Positions 1 to 9,539 of a stretch of DNA of 49,090 bases are shown here, piece after piece. The position numbers and the translations under genes are program-made. Position 1 is the first letter of the stretch. The number at the start of each line of letters is the position of its first letter. The stretch is from Aureispira sp. CCB-QB1 (GTDB taxonomy: Bacteria > Bacteroidota > Bacteroidia > Chitinophagales > Saprospiraceae). The notes under the pieces were generated by a model. The model had not been told where the DNA came from. It saw only the letters and a list, made by a program, of their open reading frames with translations, and searched no databases. The DNA is taken from the NCBI GenBank assembly GCA_945870185.1, contig CAMBRK010000027.1, positions 1 to 49,090 on the forward strand, written 5' to 3'.

Positions 1-1154
1 GGCTCTTCGGGGTACTCTATGGTATGGATAGATCTCGTATTGCCAGGTGGAATACAATATATACGACCATCAGGTGCCAAAGTCATACTGCTAAAGATGA
101 GTTTTTCTTTGTACACCTCGCTGATGCTGCCATCAAACTCGGCTACCACAACGGCTGAACCCAAAATATCTTCTGCATCCATATCACACTGATACATAGT
201 GAGTCCATCAGAGTAGTAGAGGTATTTGCCATCTGCCGAAAAAGCGATGGAACCATAAAGTATATTAGTCTGTATGAAAAGCTTATTTTCTTTTTTGGAA
301 AGCTTACCGCTGCAACGATCGAAACTGTAGATAGATATCTGACTAGTATCACTCAACTCTAGCCTACCTGCGATGACATAATGATCTCCTCGCGGCGAAA
401 AACTGGCGTGCATGTATGAATTCCTATGTTTAGTCCTAAAATTATCTGACTCTTCATGATCCAATCGAATACCATTTGAATTAAACAAATAAATATCATA
501 TGTCCTATTTTCTTTCGTGTCGTGGACTAACCACCAATCTCTACCATTGCCATGGCGTACAGCGGTCAATCCCCATTGAAAAATACCCGATCTTACTATT
601 TGATCCTTAAAAATCATTTTGCCTTCCGGGTATCTATCGTTAAACATTACTTTGGTAGCTAATAAATGCGCAAGATAAGATGGACCTTTGGTGATCTCTA
701 CATAGGGATGAAAAATAAAGTAGGCATCTTTATCACCCGGATCCGGCAGCATCAGTATCCATTGATTGCCTGACAGGCCAGACTTCCAGTCTGACCCATC
801 AGGTAAATAATCGTGATAATTAAAATTTTCCCAGTGTGGACTGTAAGAGATCGTGTCTAGACCAGTTATATCCTTATGAATGCCATTATGAACAAACATG
901 CCGTTGCTATACATTAGCAGTTGCCCATCATTATCTGACAAAATAGTATTAGTAACCTTTAAATCCATGATAATCTTTTCATCATAACGAAATTCAACAG
1001 GATCTGCCTTAAAATCAGCTATGGCCGTGCCCCATTGATATCCATTATTGAAGTGATTAACGGAATTCCCACCTAATATCCAAACATAATCATTTTTTTG
1101 CGCACTGATTACCCAAGATATAAGACAAAAGTAGAACAAAGCACTTACTCTCAT
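1..1154 (-). CDS. Partial secreted beta-propeller-like protein, 3' end outside the window
   Basis: An uninterrupted reading frame runs from an ATG at 1154 to the left edge, about 384 codons without a stop, so the C-terminus is missing. The N-terminus (MRVSALFYFCLISWVISAQ) is a typical signal peptide ending in SAQ, which predicts export. Later segments such as FSADGKYLYYSDG and MTLAPDGRIYCIPPG resemble the repeated blades of WD40-like or TolB-like beta-propellers. Large Bacteroidota proteins of this type often end in a T9SS sorting domain; that part cannot be seen here. No enzymatic motif was recognised. Existence of the gene is near certain, the fold is moderately supported and the function is unknown. 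Confidence 0.85.
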   Translation of the reverse strand, partial: MRVSALFYFCLISWVISAQKNDYVWILGGNSVNHFNNGYQWGTAIADFKADPVEFRYDEKIIMDLKVTNTILSDNDGQLLMYSNGMFVHNGIHKDITGLDTISYSPHWENFNYHDYLPDGSDWKSGLSGNQWILMLPDPGDKDAYFIFHPYVEITKGPSYLAHLLATKVMFNDRYPEGKMIFKDQIVRSGIFQWGLTAVRHGNGRDWWLVHDTKENRTYDIYLFNSNGIRLDHEESDNFRTKHRNSYMHASFSPRGDHYVIAGRLELSDTSQISIYSFDRCSGKLSKKENKLFIQTNILYGSIAFSADGKYLYYSDGLTMYQCDMDAEDILGSAVVVAEFDGSISEVYKEKLIFSSMTLAPDGRIYCIPPGNTRSIHTIEYPEE

Positions 1155-1156
1155 CG

Positions 1157-1288
1157 TTATATTTTGATCACTTTTTGAGTTGTTGATTTTGTACCTTCTG
1201 TAAATACAGTATCGTTGATAATGTTGTGATCTACCATTTTGCATTCTATGTTGTGTAGGTTAAATAATAAAATAATTACTGAACATTC
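1157..1288 (-). pseudogene. Possible remnant of a T9SS C-terminal tail
   Basis: A 43-codon open stretch ends with TAA three bases before the start codon of the partial gene at 1154. Its last residues (FTEGTKSTTQKVIKI) look like the closing strand of a type A T9SS sorting domain, which typically ends in K(V/L)IKI or a similar Lys-rich tail. An in-frame stop lies immediately upstream and the only ATG (1237) would give 26 residues. It is better read as the eroded end of a lost secreted-protein gene than as a working gene. The resemblance is short and may be chance. Confidence 0.3.
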
Positions 1289-1327
1289 TTATCCATTTCC
1301 ATCCAACCACCTTATCAACTCATTGCA

Positions 1328-4300
1328 TCACCTCATCAAAGTCACATTTCCTTTTTTACTGTATGTCCGACAATCCTTTAGTCTCACTTCCATAAAGTAG
1401 GCATATACTTCTGCAGGGGCTTCTTTTCCATCGTGGTTTCCATCCCAGCCATTGATATCATCCGTCATCAATTGTCCCCATCGGTTAAATACCTTTAGCG
1501 TGACTACTTCTATTAAATCTTCATAGGGTGGTGGTACGTAAGGATAAAATAATTCATTTTCATTATCACCATTGGGTGTAAAGACGTTGGGAAAGGTGAT
1601 GACATCTTTGAAAGGAGACAACTCAATGTTTAAGGTCAAGGTGTCCATACATTTTCCACTTACGTCCGAGACGATCAGTCTTATGGTTTTTTGTCCCTCA
1701 TCATTATAAAGGTAGCTGGGAGAGTCAGATGTTGATGTCTTATCGTTTTCAAATGTCCAAAAATATTTATCAGCGCCCACCGATTTATTTTCAAATGTAA
1801 GCAGACCTTGACAAAATGAAGTATCCAAAATGCTAAAATCAGCTTTTACTTGATCGAATAAGATACTGTCTCTGATGATAAGGGTACAACCACTTTGGTC
1901 TGATTTTATAATTAACTCAATGGGGATTTTAGTAACATCCAGATTTGGGTCAAAGCTTTTGATCACTTGGGTTTGATTATTGATAATGACACCATCTCCA
2001 AACTGCCATGACCACTGACTCACATCCACCGCATTGATCATAGAAACCTGAACTTTTTCATTGGTACAAATCTTATTTTTATCTTTTAGAATACCCGCTT
2101 CGGGACCTATCAGTGTATATGTTTTGGAAATGGTATCAGCACATCCATAAGGTGATACTACATATAGCTTGACTTCATGACTTCCTTTTCCAAAAGCTTC
2201 TGATGGATTGACAGATAAGGATGAACTTTTGCCAAAATCCCAAAGGTAACTGATATCTCCTTCTACTTTACTGGTATTGGTAAAGTCTATAATTTTGGGA
2301 TGACAGATGACCGACTGACCATCTACAGACGCAGTGAAATCTGCTACAGGTGGCTTGATGACTTTGATGTCCACAAAACTGGTATCCCGACATCCTGATG
2401 CTTTTTCCTGCCCGATACACCTGACACGGAAGTTTCCTGATTTTAGATAAGTATGCGCAAAAGTTTGAAGATTGGATGTTTTTTGGTCTCCAAGACGCCA
2501 AGTGAAGTTCATACTCGATCCTTTTTCGGTAAAGTCTGTTGCAAAAAAAGTAATGGGATTGCCTAGACAGATCGTGTTTTGTGGATCTACAAATATTTCA
2601 GATTCAGGCTTGTAGGTGGTAAAAAATACTGATGCCGTATCCATGCATCCTAATCGGTCTTCCATCGTGACTAATATTACAAAATCATCTCTGAAATTTG
2701 TTAAAGTTGTGTTCAGATTTTTGGTTTTCTGGCCGGTGGTCCAATCCCATTTGACAATGGTAGTATCTGAAGTACTATTGTTGGTGATCATCACAGTGGC
2801 AGGAAAACAAATGTCTGTGTCATTGGCTGAAAGGCTAGGGGTGATGCCATAGGACCTTGTATTTTTGGTAAGGGTATCTCTACAACCATTGATATCTTCC
2901 ACAATAAGTTGTATCCATTGATTTCCAACGGGTATATAAATGGAGTCCAGCTTATAATTCTCATCTTCAATAGGTCGTTGGTATGAGAATTTCCATAAAT
3001 ATCCCTTAGAACAATCTGTATCAACATCTTTAGATAGTAGGGCATCTAAAGTTTCATATCGGTTGTCACACACTTTGGTAGGTAACTCAAAGATAGCTTC
3101 GATCTGTCTGATATGAATGGTGTCGGATGCAATATTTGCAGGACACCCAGAACTTACATTTTTAGCAGTGAGTATTACAGGGTAGTCTCCTGATTTATCT
3201 AATTTATGGATGACCGAGTCTGCTGTATAAGTAGTATCACCAATGGTCCATCTTAAAGAATCTTGCCCCAAACTTTTGCTGATAAGCATGACTTCCAAAG
3301 GTTTGGTACAATCTATCATATAAGAAATATTCGCCTTTGCCCCTTTGACTGTTATTTTTTGAGACATGGTCTCTTCTGTGATACAACCATTATAATCTAC
3401 TGCTGCTATGATATCAAATACTCCAGGTTCTGTGATGAATTGATGGCTACTTTCGGGGCTTTTCCAGCAGTGATTGTACCTGTAGTCGTCTGTGGATATG
3501 TGGAAATAATCTATATTCGATTCCGTATTGGTAAAGGTAATATTGGCTGTTTCTCCTAAACAAATTTCTGATTTATCGATAGTGATGGTGGGTTTGATAT
3601 AATCTCCTACGCGTACCAAAGTACTGGCTGATGTATCTCTGCAACCATTGATGTTTTCAATAACCGATTTCACATAATAGAGACCGGGTTTGGTAAAGGT
3701 ATGCGTCACTTCAAAGCTATTGGTTTGATCAATGACAGTACCATCTCCCATAAGCCATCTTACAGACTTTAAGGGTACATGTGTAAATGTTTGGTCCGTA
3801 AACGTTACTTCCAAAGGCACACATCCTGATGGTTTGGTAGAGAAGAAATAAGCATCAGGTTTTTGATGGAAAGCGGTATCATTGGTAGTGGCCGTACAAC
3901 CCAACTTGGTTTTTACGGTAAGCTGGAGAAACACTGTATCTCTATAATTCATATACAATGAGTCTCTTTTGGGACCTAATACAACATACTGGTCTATGGG
4001 CTTACCTTCTTTGTTGGAATTTTGCCAAAAGTATTGGGCATGACTCAAATCATTGGCTATTAAATTTATAGCCATGGGGTTTTTGCAATCGATCTTAGGA
4101 TTAAAATCAAACTTTGCATCGGGTTTGGGTGCTACATAAATGACAAAGCTCGTATCAGATTTACAGTCATTTTGACTACCTGATGACACTTGCACCGTCT
4201 TAAATCCTGGAGTATTGTAAAACCAAATAGGTTCTAATGAACTGGAAGTAACCAAGGAACCCGGTGAAACAAAAGTCCATAAGATACTATCAGATTTATT

Positions 4301-5152
4301 GTTGTTGGTAATGATGATTCTTTCATTTAAGCACACCGAGTCTCTCTTTATGGAGAAGTCAAATCTCGGTTTTACCGCATTGATGGTTTGAGATAAAGAA
4401 TCTTTACATCCTTTTGCATCCGTAACTACCAAACTGATGTTTTTTTCTCCTTCCGAATTAAAGGTTAAGTTACCTATATTGTATGATGACGAATTACTAC
4501 CATCTGGCAAATACCATTGATATACATTGCCTGCTAAGGGTGCGGTTTGATTTAAGATACCGTAGATGTAAGGTTTTTCGCATTGGGAAAGCGGAGATAT
4601 ACTAAATGCTGCTTTGGGTGCAAAAACGGAAATCAAATCTTCAAATATTTTGGTAGTATTACAACCCGTTAAAGAAGTGATGACTTGATAAGAAACATTG
4701 TAGGTGCCACCTTTGGAATAAATATGCGTAGGCGAAAATCCAGTGCTGCTGCCACCATCTCCAAATGTCCACTGCACGGCATTTATTTTAATGGAATCCG
4801 CAGCTGTGATCTTTGCAGAAAAATTGACTTTGAGTGGACTACAACCGTCTTTAGGGTCGGCCTCAATATTTAAAGTGGGTACTTCATACACTCGTATGGT
4901 TACTTTTGCTTTTTCCAGACCGGAAGCACCTTCTTTAAGTACGACCTCGAAGGTTCCTGATTGCGTAAATATATGGGTCGGGTTTTGTTCTGTACTGAAG
5001 GTACCATCTTTAAAATCCCAATACCAGGTGGATGCGGTAGGACCAGTAAATTTCACTTCTAGAGGAAGGCAACCTTGTCTGATGTCCGCAGTCTGTGCAC
5101 TGAGGCTGAAGACACCCATTAACATTAAAAATATGATAGAATAATTTTGCAT
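1328..5152 (-). CDS. Giant PKD-repeat adhesin with gliding-motility (CHU_C, T9SS type B) C-terminal domain
   Basis: 1274 residues. A signal peptide (residues 1-19, ending SLSAQ) is followed by roughly a dozen PKD-type beta-sandwich modules, visible as recurring WxFGDG / YxxxGxYxVxL patterns, for example WYWDFKDG near residue 43 and VQWTFGDGG near 126. The last 85 residues match the gliding-associated CHU_C domain: FPNVFTPNGDNENE, FNRWGQ, GWDG and a final strand ending TLMR. CHU_C proteins are secreted by T9SS and attached to or released from the surface. The gene is last in a tight minus-strand block behind a PorP/SprF gene and a metalloprotease, the arrangement known for SprB with its partner SprF. 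The role is probably adhesion or gliding-type surface display; the ligand is unknown. Confidence 0.88.
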   Translation of the reverse strand: MQNYSIIFLMLMGVFSLSAQTADIRQGCLPLEVKFTGPTASTWYWDFKDGTFSTEQNPTHIFTQSGTFEVVLKEGASGLEKAKVTIRVYEVPTLNIEADPKDGCSPLKVNFSAKITAADSIKINAVQWTFGDGGSSTGFSPTHIYSKGGTYNVSYQVITSLTGCNTTKIFEDLISVFAPKAAFSISPLSQCEKPYIYGILNQTAPLAGNVYQWYLPDGSNSSSYNIGNLTFNSEGEKNISLVVTDAKGCKDSLSQTINAVKPRFDFSIKRDSVCLNERIIITNNNKSDSILWTFVSPGSLVTSSSLEPIWFYNTPGFKTVQVSSGSQNDCKSDTSFVIYVAPKPDAKFDFNPKIDCKNPMAINLIANDLSHAQYFWQNSNKEGKPIDQYVVLGPKRDSLYMNYRDTVFLQLTVKTKLGCTATTNDTAFHQKPDAYFFSTKPSGCVPLEVTFTDQTFTHVPLKSVRWLMGDGTVIDQTNSFEVTHTFTKPGLYYVKSVIENINGCRDTSASTLVRVGDYIKPTITIDKSEICLGETANITFTNTESNIDYFHISTDDYRYNHCWKSPESSHQFITEPGVFDIIAAVDYNGCITEETMSQKITVKGAKANISYMIDCTKPLEVMLISKSLGQDSLRWTIGDTTYTADSVIHKLDKSGDYPVILTAKNVSSGCPANIASDTIHIRQIEAIFELPTKVCDNRYETLDALLSKDVDTDCSKGYLWKFSYQRPIEDENYKLDSIYIPVGNQWIQLIVEDINGCRDTLTKNTRSYGITPSLSANDTDICFPATVMITNNSTSDTTIVKWDWTTGQKTKNLNTTLTNFRDDFVILVTMEDRLGCMDTASVFFTTYKPESEIFVDPQNTICLGNPITFFATDFTEKGSSMNFTWRLGDQKTSNLQTFAHTYLKSGNFRVRCIGQEKASGCRDTSFVDIKVIKPPVADFTASVDGQSVICHPKIIDFTNTSKVEGDISYLWDFGKSSSLSVNPSEAFGKGSHEVKLYVVSPYGCADTISKTYTLIGPEAGILKDKNKICTNEKVQVSMINAVDVSQWSWQFGDGVIINNQTQVIKSFDPNLDVTKIPIELIIKSDQSGCTLIIRDSILFDQVKADFSILDTSFCQGLLTFENKSVGADKYFWTFENDKTSTSDSPSYLYNDEGQKTIRLIVSDVSGKCMDTLTLNIELSPFKDVITFPNVFTPNGDNENELFYPYVPPPYEDLIEVVTLKVFNRWGQLMTDDINGWDGNHDGKEAPAEVYAYFMEVRLKDCRTYSKKGNVTLMR

Positions 5153-5153
5153 C

Positions 5154-5924
5154 TTACCAAAGTCTTTTGTGTGTTCTAATATAAGTTTCTGACATTCTTA
5201 AAAACTGGCCACGGGTAAATTCCTGACATGGACATCCATAATATGACATGACATTGCCCGTCTGTGGGATATAATAATCACCATTGGCGTCTTTGGCCAA
5301 ATTTCTAAATCTACATTTAGCATCAATCCAGTTGGAAGGCGGATCAAATTGCTGATAAGGATCGGCGGGAGTATCGCATATACCATCTCCTGCGGTCTCA
5401 CAATTGGAACCATTGACCAGTTCTGTGCCTGGATTTTCGAAGGTATGCAACAAACCAAAGAAATGACCCAGTTCGTGGGTCAATGCATCCATACACGATT
5501 TTTTAAGGAAAATACTGGACCCAGCCAGCCCACATATAGCCGTAGGTGCGCCATTATGCTGGACGAAAGGCAGTGAAAGAATAAAAACGTTGATTCGCTT
5601 TTCAGAAGCATATTTAGTAGATAATTCTTCATATTCTACGCTTCTGGGTATGGAGTCAAAATTGTAATTATAAATACTATCAATCTTACAAATCTTAAAA
5701 TCAAGACAGATGGGACTGAATTTTTCACTGGCTACAGCAAAATTGTTATATATATCAGTAATGTCAACGCCTACGCCCATGCTATCCAATACCACATGTA
5801 CATCTACATTAAAAACCTTATGGTGGCAAGGTAAATCTTTATGTCTGTGATGCAACTGCTGCGTGTACACCATACTTGATAGAGACATGAAAAAAATACA
5901 TAGTAAAAAGTTATGCTTATTCAT
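5154..5924 (-). CDS. Secreted M43 (pappalysin-like) zinc metalloprotease
   Basis: 256 residues from the ATG at 5924. A TTG 27 bases further upstream would run into the preceding gene and is less likely. The N-terminus (MNKHNFLLCIFFMSLSSMVY) is a signal peptide. The metzincin zinc site HELGHFFGLLH is complete, followed by the CDTPADP segment characteristic of family M43 and a Met-turn (NVMSYYGC) that continues into EFTRGQFLRM. These proteases cleave extracellular proteins. No sorting domain is visible after the catalytic domain, so the protein may stay periplasmic or leave by another route. It lies 11 bases after the PorP/SprF gene and one base before the PKD/CHU_C gene, so it probably shares their transcript and may process surface proteins. 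The substrate is not known. Confidence 0.88.
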   Translation of the reverse strand: MNKHNFLLCIFFMSLSSMVYTQQLHHRHKDLPCHHKVFNVDVHVVLDSMGVGVDITDIYNNFAVASEKFSPICLDFKICKIDSIYNYNFDSIPRSVEYEELSTKYASEKRINVFILSLPFVQHNGAPTAICGLAGSSIFLKKSCMDALTHELGHFFGLLHTFENPGTELVNGSNCETAGDGICDTPADPYQQFDPPSNWIDAKCRFRNLAKDANGDYYIPQTGNVMSYYGCPCQEFTRGQFLRMSETYIRTHKRLW

Positions 5925-5935
5925 ATGATAATAGT

Positions 5936-6940
5936 TTAAAGTTGTGGACAAAAAATAACCGGTTTTACATCAGGTCGAGCATTAAAAATAAATATTTTAT
6001 ATAATGCCAGCTCAATAGCGCCATTGCTGTTGTTGTACGTCTTGGCATCTGAAACGGTAAGGTCATAAGCGATACTCATATTCCATTGTTTGTATGAAGC
6101 TAAAGCCAAAAGTTGCATGGCGTCTTGTAAACGATAACCAACTCCTGCGCCTACGACCCATCCATCTTTCACTTTGGGTTTTAAATTTCTTCGGCCTGTA
6201 AACTGTAAAGATAAATTGCTAAAACCAGTCAAGGTAGAATAAAAAGCGCCATAATCAAAGATGTTTTTTTGATTGTTGGTTACTGCTGTGTAGATAGCGT
6301 GTACATTCCATCTTCTGCCTTCGACATTATCTGTGATGCCTGTAAAACTTCTGTTGAGAATATTCAGCAAAGAAACACCGGTCTGAAAACGAGAGTATTT
6401 GCCTATTTTGGATGTCCACTGTAAGCCTCCATTGATATTATGAGTCAGCGCATTAAACTCACTCAGTTTGTTGAAGTCATTGCCACCGCCTGAAACTGGC
6501 GATTCTGGAAAAACAGCTTTTGACACATCCAAGCTTCTGTTTCTCATAGTGTATGATGCACCTAACGAAAATACGTTTTTATAATTTTTTCCAACGGTGT
6601 AGTGATAGGTCAACCCTGCGGTGACACCTGTATTTCTAACCGCAAGGTCACCAGCCATATCATTATGTATCTGAATGCCTACTCCAGTCCAATCACTGGC
6701 TCTAAATCCTTTATCCAATGGAATATCTCCATAAACAACCATCGTTTCGTATGGCTTGGCGATAAAGTCTGAAAACTGACTTCGATACAGGCTGCCTACT
6801 CTCATATTGCCTTCAAAACTACCAAATCCTGCCGGACTCCATTGTAAAGGTGCAAATCGGTTGTTGGTAAAATGGATATCCTGACTTTTGGCTATAAAGC
6901 AAAGCATCATCAATATGGCAAAGGGTACTTTTATCTTCAT
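5936..6940 (-). CDS. PorP/SprF family outer-membrane protein of the type IX secretion system
   Basis: 334 residues starting at an ATG. The signal peptide (residues 1-19) ends at AKSQDIHF, followed by the family hallmark of N-terminal segments with NP/SP-like turns (WSPAGFGSFEGNMRVG, YRSQF). The rest shows alternating beta strands expected for an outer-membrane barrel (GLTYHYTVG, FSLGASYTM, WVVGAGVGYRL). SprF of Flavobacterium is needed for surface delivery of its cognate CHU_C adhesin SprB, and PorP-type paralogues commonly sit beside one large CHU_C protein. Here the adjacent block contains exactly such a protein (1328-5152). The inferred role is a dedicated accessory for its export. Family assignment is strong; the partner pairing is inference from position. 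Confidence 0.9.
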   Translation of the reverse strand: MKIKVPFAILMMLCFIAKSQDIHFTNNRFAPLQWSPAGFGSFEGNMRVGSLYRSQFSDFIAKPYETMVVYGDIPLDKGFRASDWTGVGIQIHNDMAGDLAVRNTGVTAGLTYHYTVGKNYKNVFSLGASYTMRNRSLDVSKAVFPESPVSGGGNDFNKLSEFNALTHNINGGLQWTSKIGKYSRFQTGVSLLNILNRSFTGITDNVEGRRWNVHAIYTAVTNNQKNIFDYGAFYSTLTGFSNLSLQFTGRRNLKPKVKDGWVVGAGVGYRLQDAMQLLALASYKQWNMSIAYDLTVSDAKTYNNSNGAIELALYKIFIFNARPDVKPVIFCPQL

Positions 6941-6971
6941 GGTTTTTATATTTTAGCTATTTAAATGGTCA

Positions 6972-9539
6972 TTATTCTGCTGATTCTGTGGTTCTTCGGT
7001 CTATAGTCGGAGCATAAAACAAGGCGTTGTTAAACATCTTCTGACCATGATACCAATATCCACGAAACAGCGGGTCATCGTGAAAACAAATAATTTTACC
7101 TCGTCCGGTCTGATGTACGGTAAGGGAAGCGGCTCCAGAAATGGTGCTTTCCATACCTTTGGGCAGATAACCTGATGCCAAAAAGTTTTTACTATATCTT
7201 AAAGGTGTAGCATATTTGTTGGAGGTAGGTTCTACAAATCGGCTATTGGTTTTCATCATATACTGCATATTTCCTGTGGTACCATAGAGCAAGGGATGGG
7301 TGAGTTCGGCGTCACATGCCAGGATCGTTCCTCCTATGACGCTGGCATCGCTATTTCTTTCCACATCTTCATATTTTACTTTGGATGGGGTTTGCCTATC
7401 ATTTTTACGGGTGGTGTATTGAATGATTTTTTTGTCATTTAGCCAACTAGCTGCGCTACCTATAGCTATGATGGTGTTGCCCATGGTACACCATTCTTTT
7501 AGTTTGTTGGCTTCTTGGTCTGACCATGCATTGTAACTTCCTTCACCCATCACCAAAGTGGTGTATCTGCTGAGATTCGTGCTTTTTAACTTGGCACCTT
7601 CCATCATGGTCGCTGGAATGCCCAAGTTAAGGTCCAAATGATGCCAAACCGCTCCCGCAGACTGTGGGCTCATGCCAGGTCCTGTAATAAAAGCAACTTT
7701 GGGTTTTTCTATAGGAAATATCTGTGGATGACCGATGGTAACTAATGACGTGCCGTTGCCTTCAGACAATGCATCTACGTTGATTTCATGTGTTTTGGCC
7801 AGTTTTTCTATGATTTCAGATAGTTGCTTTTTATCCAAAGTTTGGCTTTCTACATGGATGATGGCGGTACCCATAGGATATGTTTTGCTGGATGTAGGCA
7901 TATGAGCTTGAGAAATTCTCACGTGTATTCCATTACTTTGCAAAGCATAGATCATCTTATGCGTGGTATATTGGTTGGGTTCGATAAGATAGGCGTAAAC
8001 CGACTGTTTGGGTCCAGAAATACCACTTTGGATGGTAAGTAATTGGGTGATTTTTTGGTCTTTTTTGTAACTTACGCTAGTGAGTGGCGCTGTTACCAAA
8101 CCAAATCCATAACTCAGTGTCCATCCGGATACATCATAAAAAGAACTGTCCTGAAATGTTTTGACGCTTTCAAAAATGGTTTTTGCCAAGATGGGTTGTG
8201 CTTGATCGAGTGGGACAATATAGCTTTTGTTTTTTGCAAAAACTTTATTGTCAATGGTTTGATCCACATCACTCAGGTACACATCCACATGATGTTGCAA
8301 CAATACCTCTAGAAAACGATTGATCTTGATCTCATCTACATCACTAAAAATGTATCCTTTGATGTTTTCTTTGGCTATTGTTTCTTTTACTTTTTTATAA
8401 AATCCTTTTTTAAACTGGAGTAAAGAAGATCTTAAAGCTACGGTAGCCTTTTGGGTAGAAAGGGAAGTGACTACCTGATTGCGGATGGTAAATGGAAAAG
8501 ATACCGGACCATTGATACTCTCCTGAAGGTGACCCCTAGAACTGGCTTGCTCAAAAAGGATACCAATAGCGCCAATAGCATCCGGATAAGTAGACCCTTT
8601 GCCATAGTAAAAGTCATCAAAATTGGTTTTGGTATAATAAAGTGAACCAATAGAGTCCAATGCTTTGGCGTGAAATTTCCCTATTTCTTCTGTCAAAACA
8701 AAGTTTTCTCCCGGTGTATTGGGATTGTTGCTAGCCGGAGCGCCCGGATGAAAAAAGTAAGTGGAATTGGTACCCATTTCATGATGATCACCCAATATAT
8801 TGGGATGCCAATCGTGAAGCATTTTGATTCGTCCACGGCTTTCAGGATGTACCAAAAACAACCAATCCCTATTCATGTCAAACCAATAATGATTAAACCT
8901 ACCACCGGGCCAGGTTTCTGAAAATTCTCTACTTTCAGGATCGGAAACCAAATGTTTACTTTTATTGGCATTGACCCATGTCGAAAACCGTTGTACTCCA
9001 TCCGGATTGAGACAAGGATCCAATAAAATTACGGTGTTTTTTAAGGTTTCTTCTACTTCTTTTGACTGACCTGCAAGCAGGTAATACGCTACAAGCATGG
9101 CGGCATTATTGGCAGATGATTCATTACCGTGGATGGAATAGCCTTGCCACAACATAGCAGGTAGCGCTGTGATATCTACTTTGTCCGCTTTGGTGGCATC
9201 AGATAGGTCTTGGTGGGCTTTTCGGATCGCATCTTTCTTTTGAATATTCTCTACAGAACTGATCAAAGCCACAAACAAAGGTCTATTTTCGTGAGAACGT
9301 GCATATTCAATGATTTCCATTTTGTCAGATGCAGCATCTAACGCTTTAAAATAACCTACCAGTTGGTCGTGGGTGACATGCCATTCGCCTACCTGATACC
9401 CTAGATATTGCTCAGGAGTAGGTATTTTAGTGTCATATTGGATTGCAGGAAGGTAATAATCCAGCGTAACTTTTGAAGATTGCCCAAAAATCAAAATATT
9501 AAATAACATTATGACTAAGATACACGATCCTTGTTGCAT
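6972..9539 (-). CDS. Secreted M14 family zinc carboxypeptidase
   Basis: 855 residues from ATG 9539; an in-frame TTG at 9569 would add ten residues before an already complete signal peptide (MQQGSCILVIMLFNILIFGQ). The peptidase_M14 domain spans about residues 40-360. Zinc ligands appear as HGNESS and in GDHHEMGTNS, the substrate-binding arginine region as NRDW, and the catalytic glutamate as FEQASSRG. The long C-terminal half contains a glutamine-amidotransferase-like segment (VAFITGPGMSPQSAG, TLVMGEGSYNAW), as is common in large Bacteroidota M14 proteins. It would trim peptides in the periplasm or outside the cell. It is the first gene of the minus-strand block that continues with the PorP/SprF gene 31 bases later. 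Confidence 0.88.
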   Translation of the reverse strand: MQQGSCILVIMLFNILIFGQSSKVTLDYYLPAIQYDTKIPTPEQYLGYQVGEWHVTHDQLVGYFKALDAASDKMEIIEYARSHENRPLFVALISSVENIQKKDAIRKAHQDLSDATKADKVDITALPAMLWQGYSIHGNESSANNAAMLVAYYLLAGQSKEVEETLKNTVILLDPCLNPDGVQRFSTWVNANKSKHLVSDPESREFSETWPGGRFNHYWFDMNRDWLFLVHPESRGRIKMLHDWHPNILGDHHEMGTNSTYFFHPGAPASNNPNTPGENFVLTEEIGKFHAKALDSIGSLYYTKTNFDDFYYGKGSTYPDAIGAIGILFEQASSRGHLQESINGPVSFPFTIRNQVVTSLSTQKATVALRSSLLQFKKGFYKKVKETIAKENIKGYIFSDVDEIKINRFLEVLLQHHVDVYLSDVDQTIDNKVFAKNKSYIVPLDQAQPILAKTIFESVKTFQDSSFYDVSGWTLSYGFGLVTAPLTSVSYKKDQKITQLLTIQSGISGPKQSVYAYLIEPNQYTTHKMIYALQSNGIHVRISQAHMPTSSKTYPMGTAIIHVESQTLDKKQLSEIIEKLAKTHEINVDALSEGNGTSLVTIGHPQIFPIEKPKVAFITGPGMSPQSAGAVWHHLDLNLGIPATMMEGAKLKSTNLSRYTTLVMGEGSYNAWSDQEANKLKEWCTMGNTIIAIGSAASWLNDKKIIQYTTRKNDRQTPSKVKYEDVERNSDASVIGGTILACDAELTHPLLYGTTGNMQYMMKTNSRFVEPTSNKYATPLRYSKNFLASGYLPKGMESTISGAASLTVHQTGRGKIICFHDDPLFRGYWYHGQKMFNNALFYAPTIDRRTTESAE

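Noticed and set aside
4743-5144. 133-codon plus-strand frame inside the PKD/CHU_C gene
   Set aside because: It lies antisense to a strongly supported coding region and has no recognisable features; a shadow frame.
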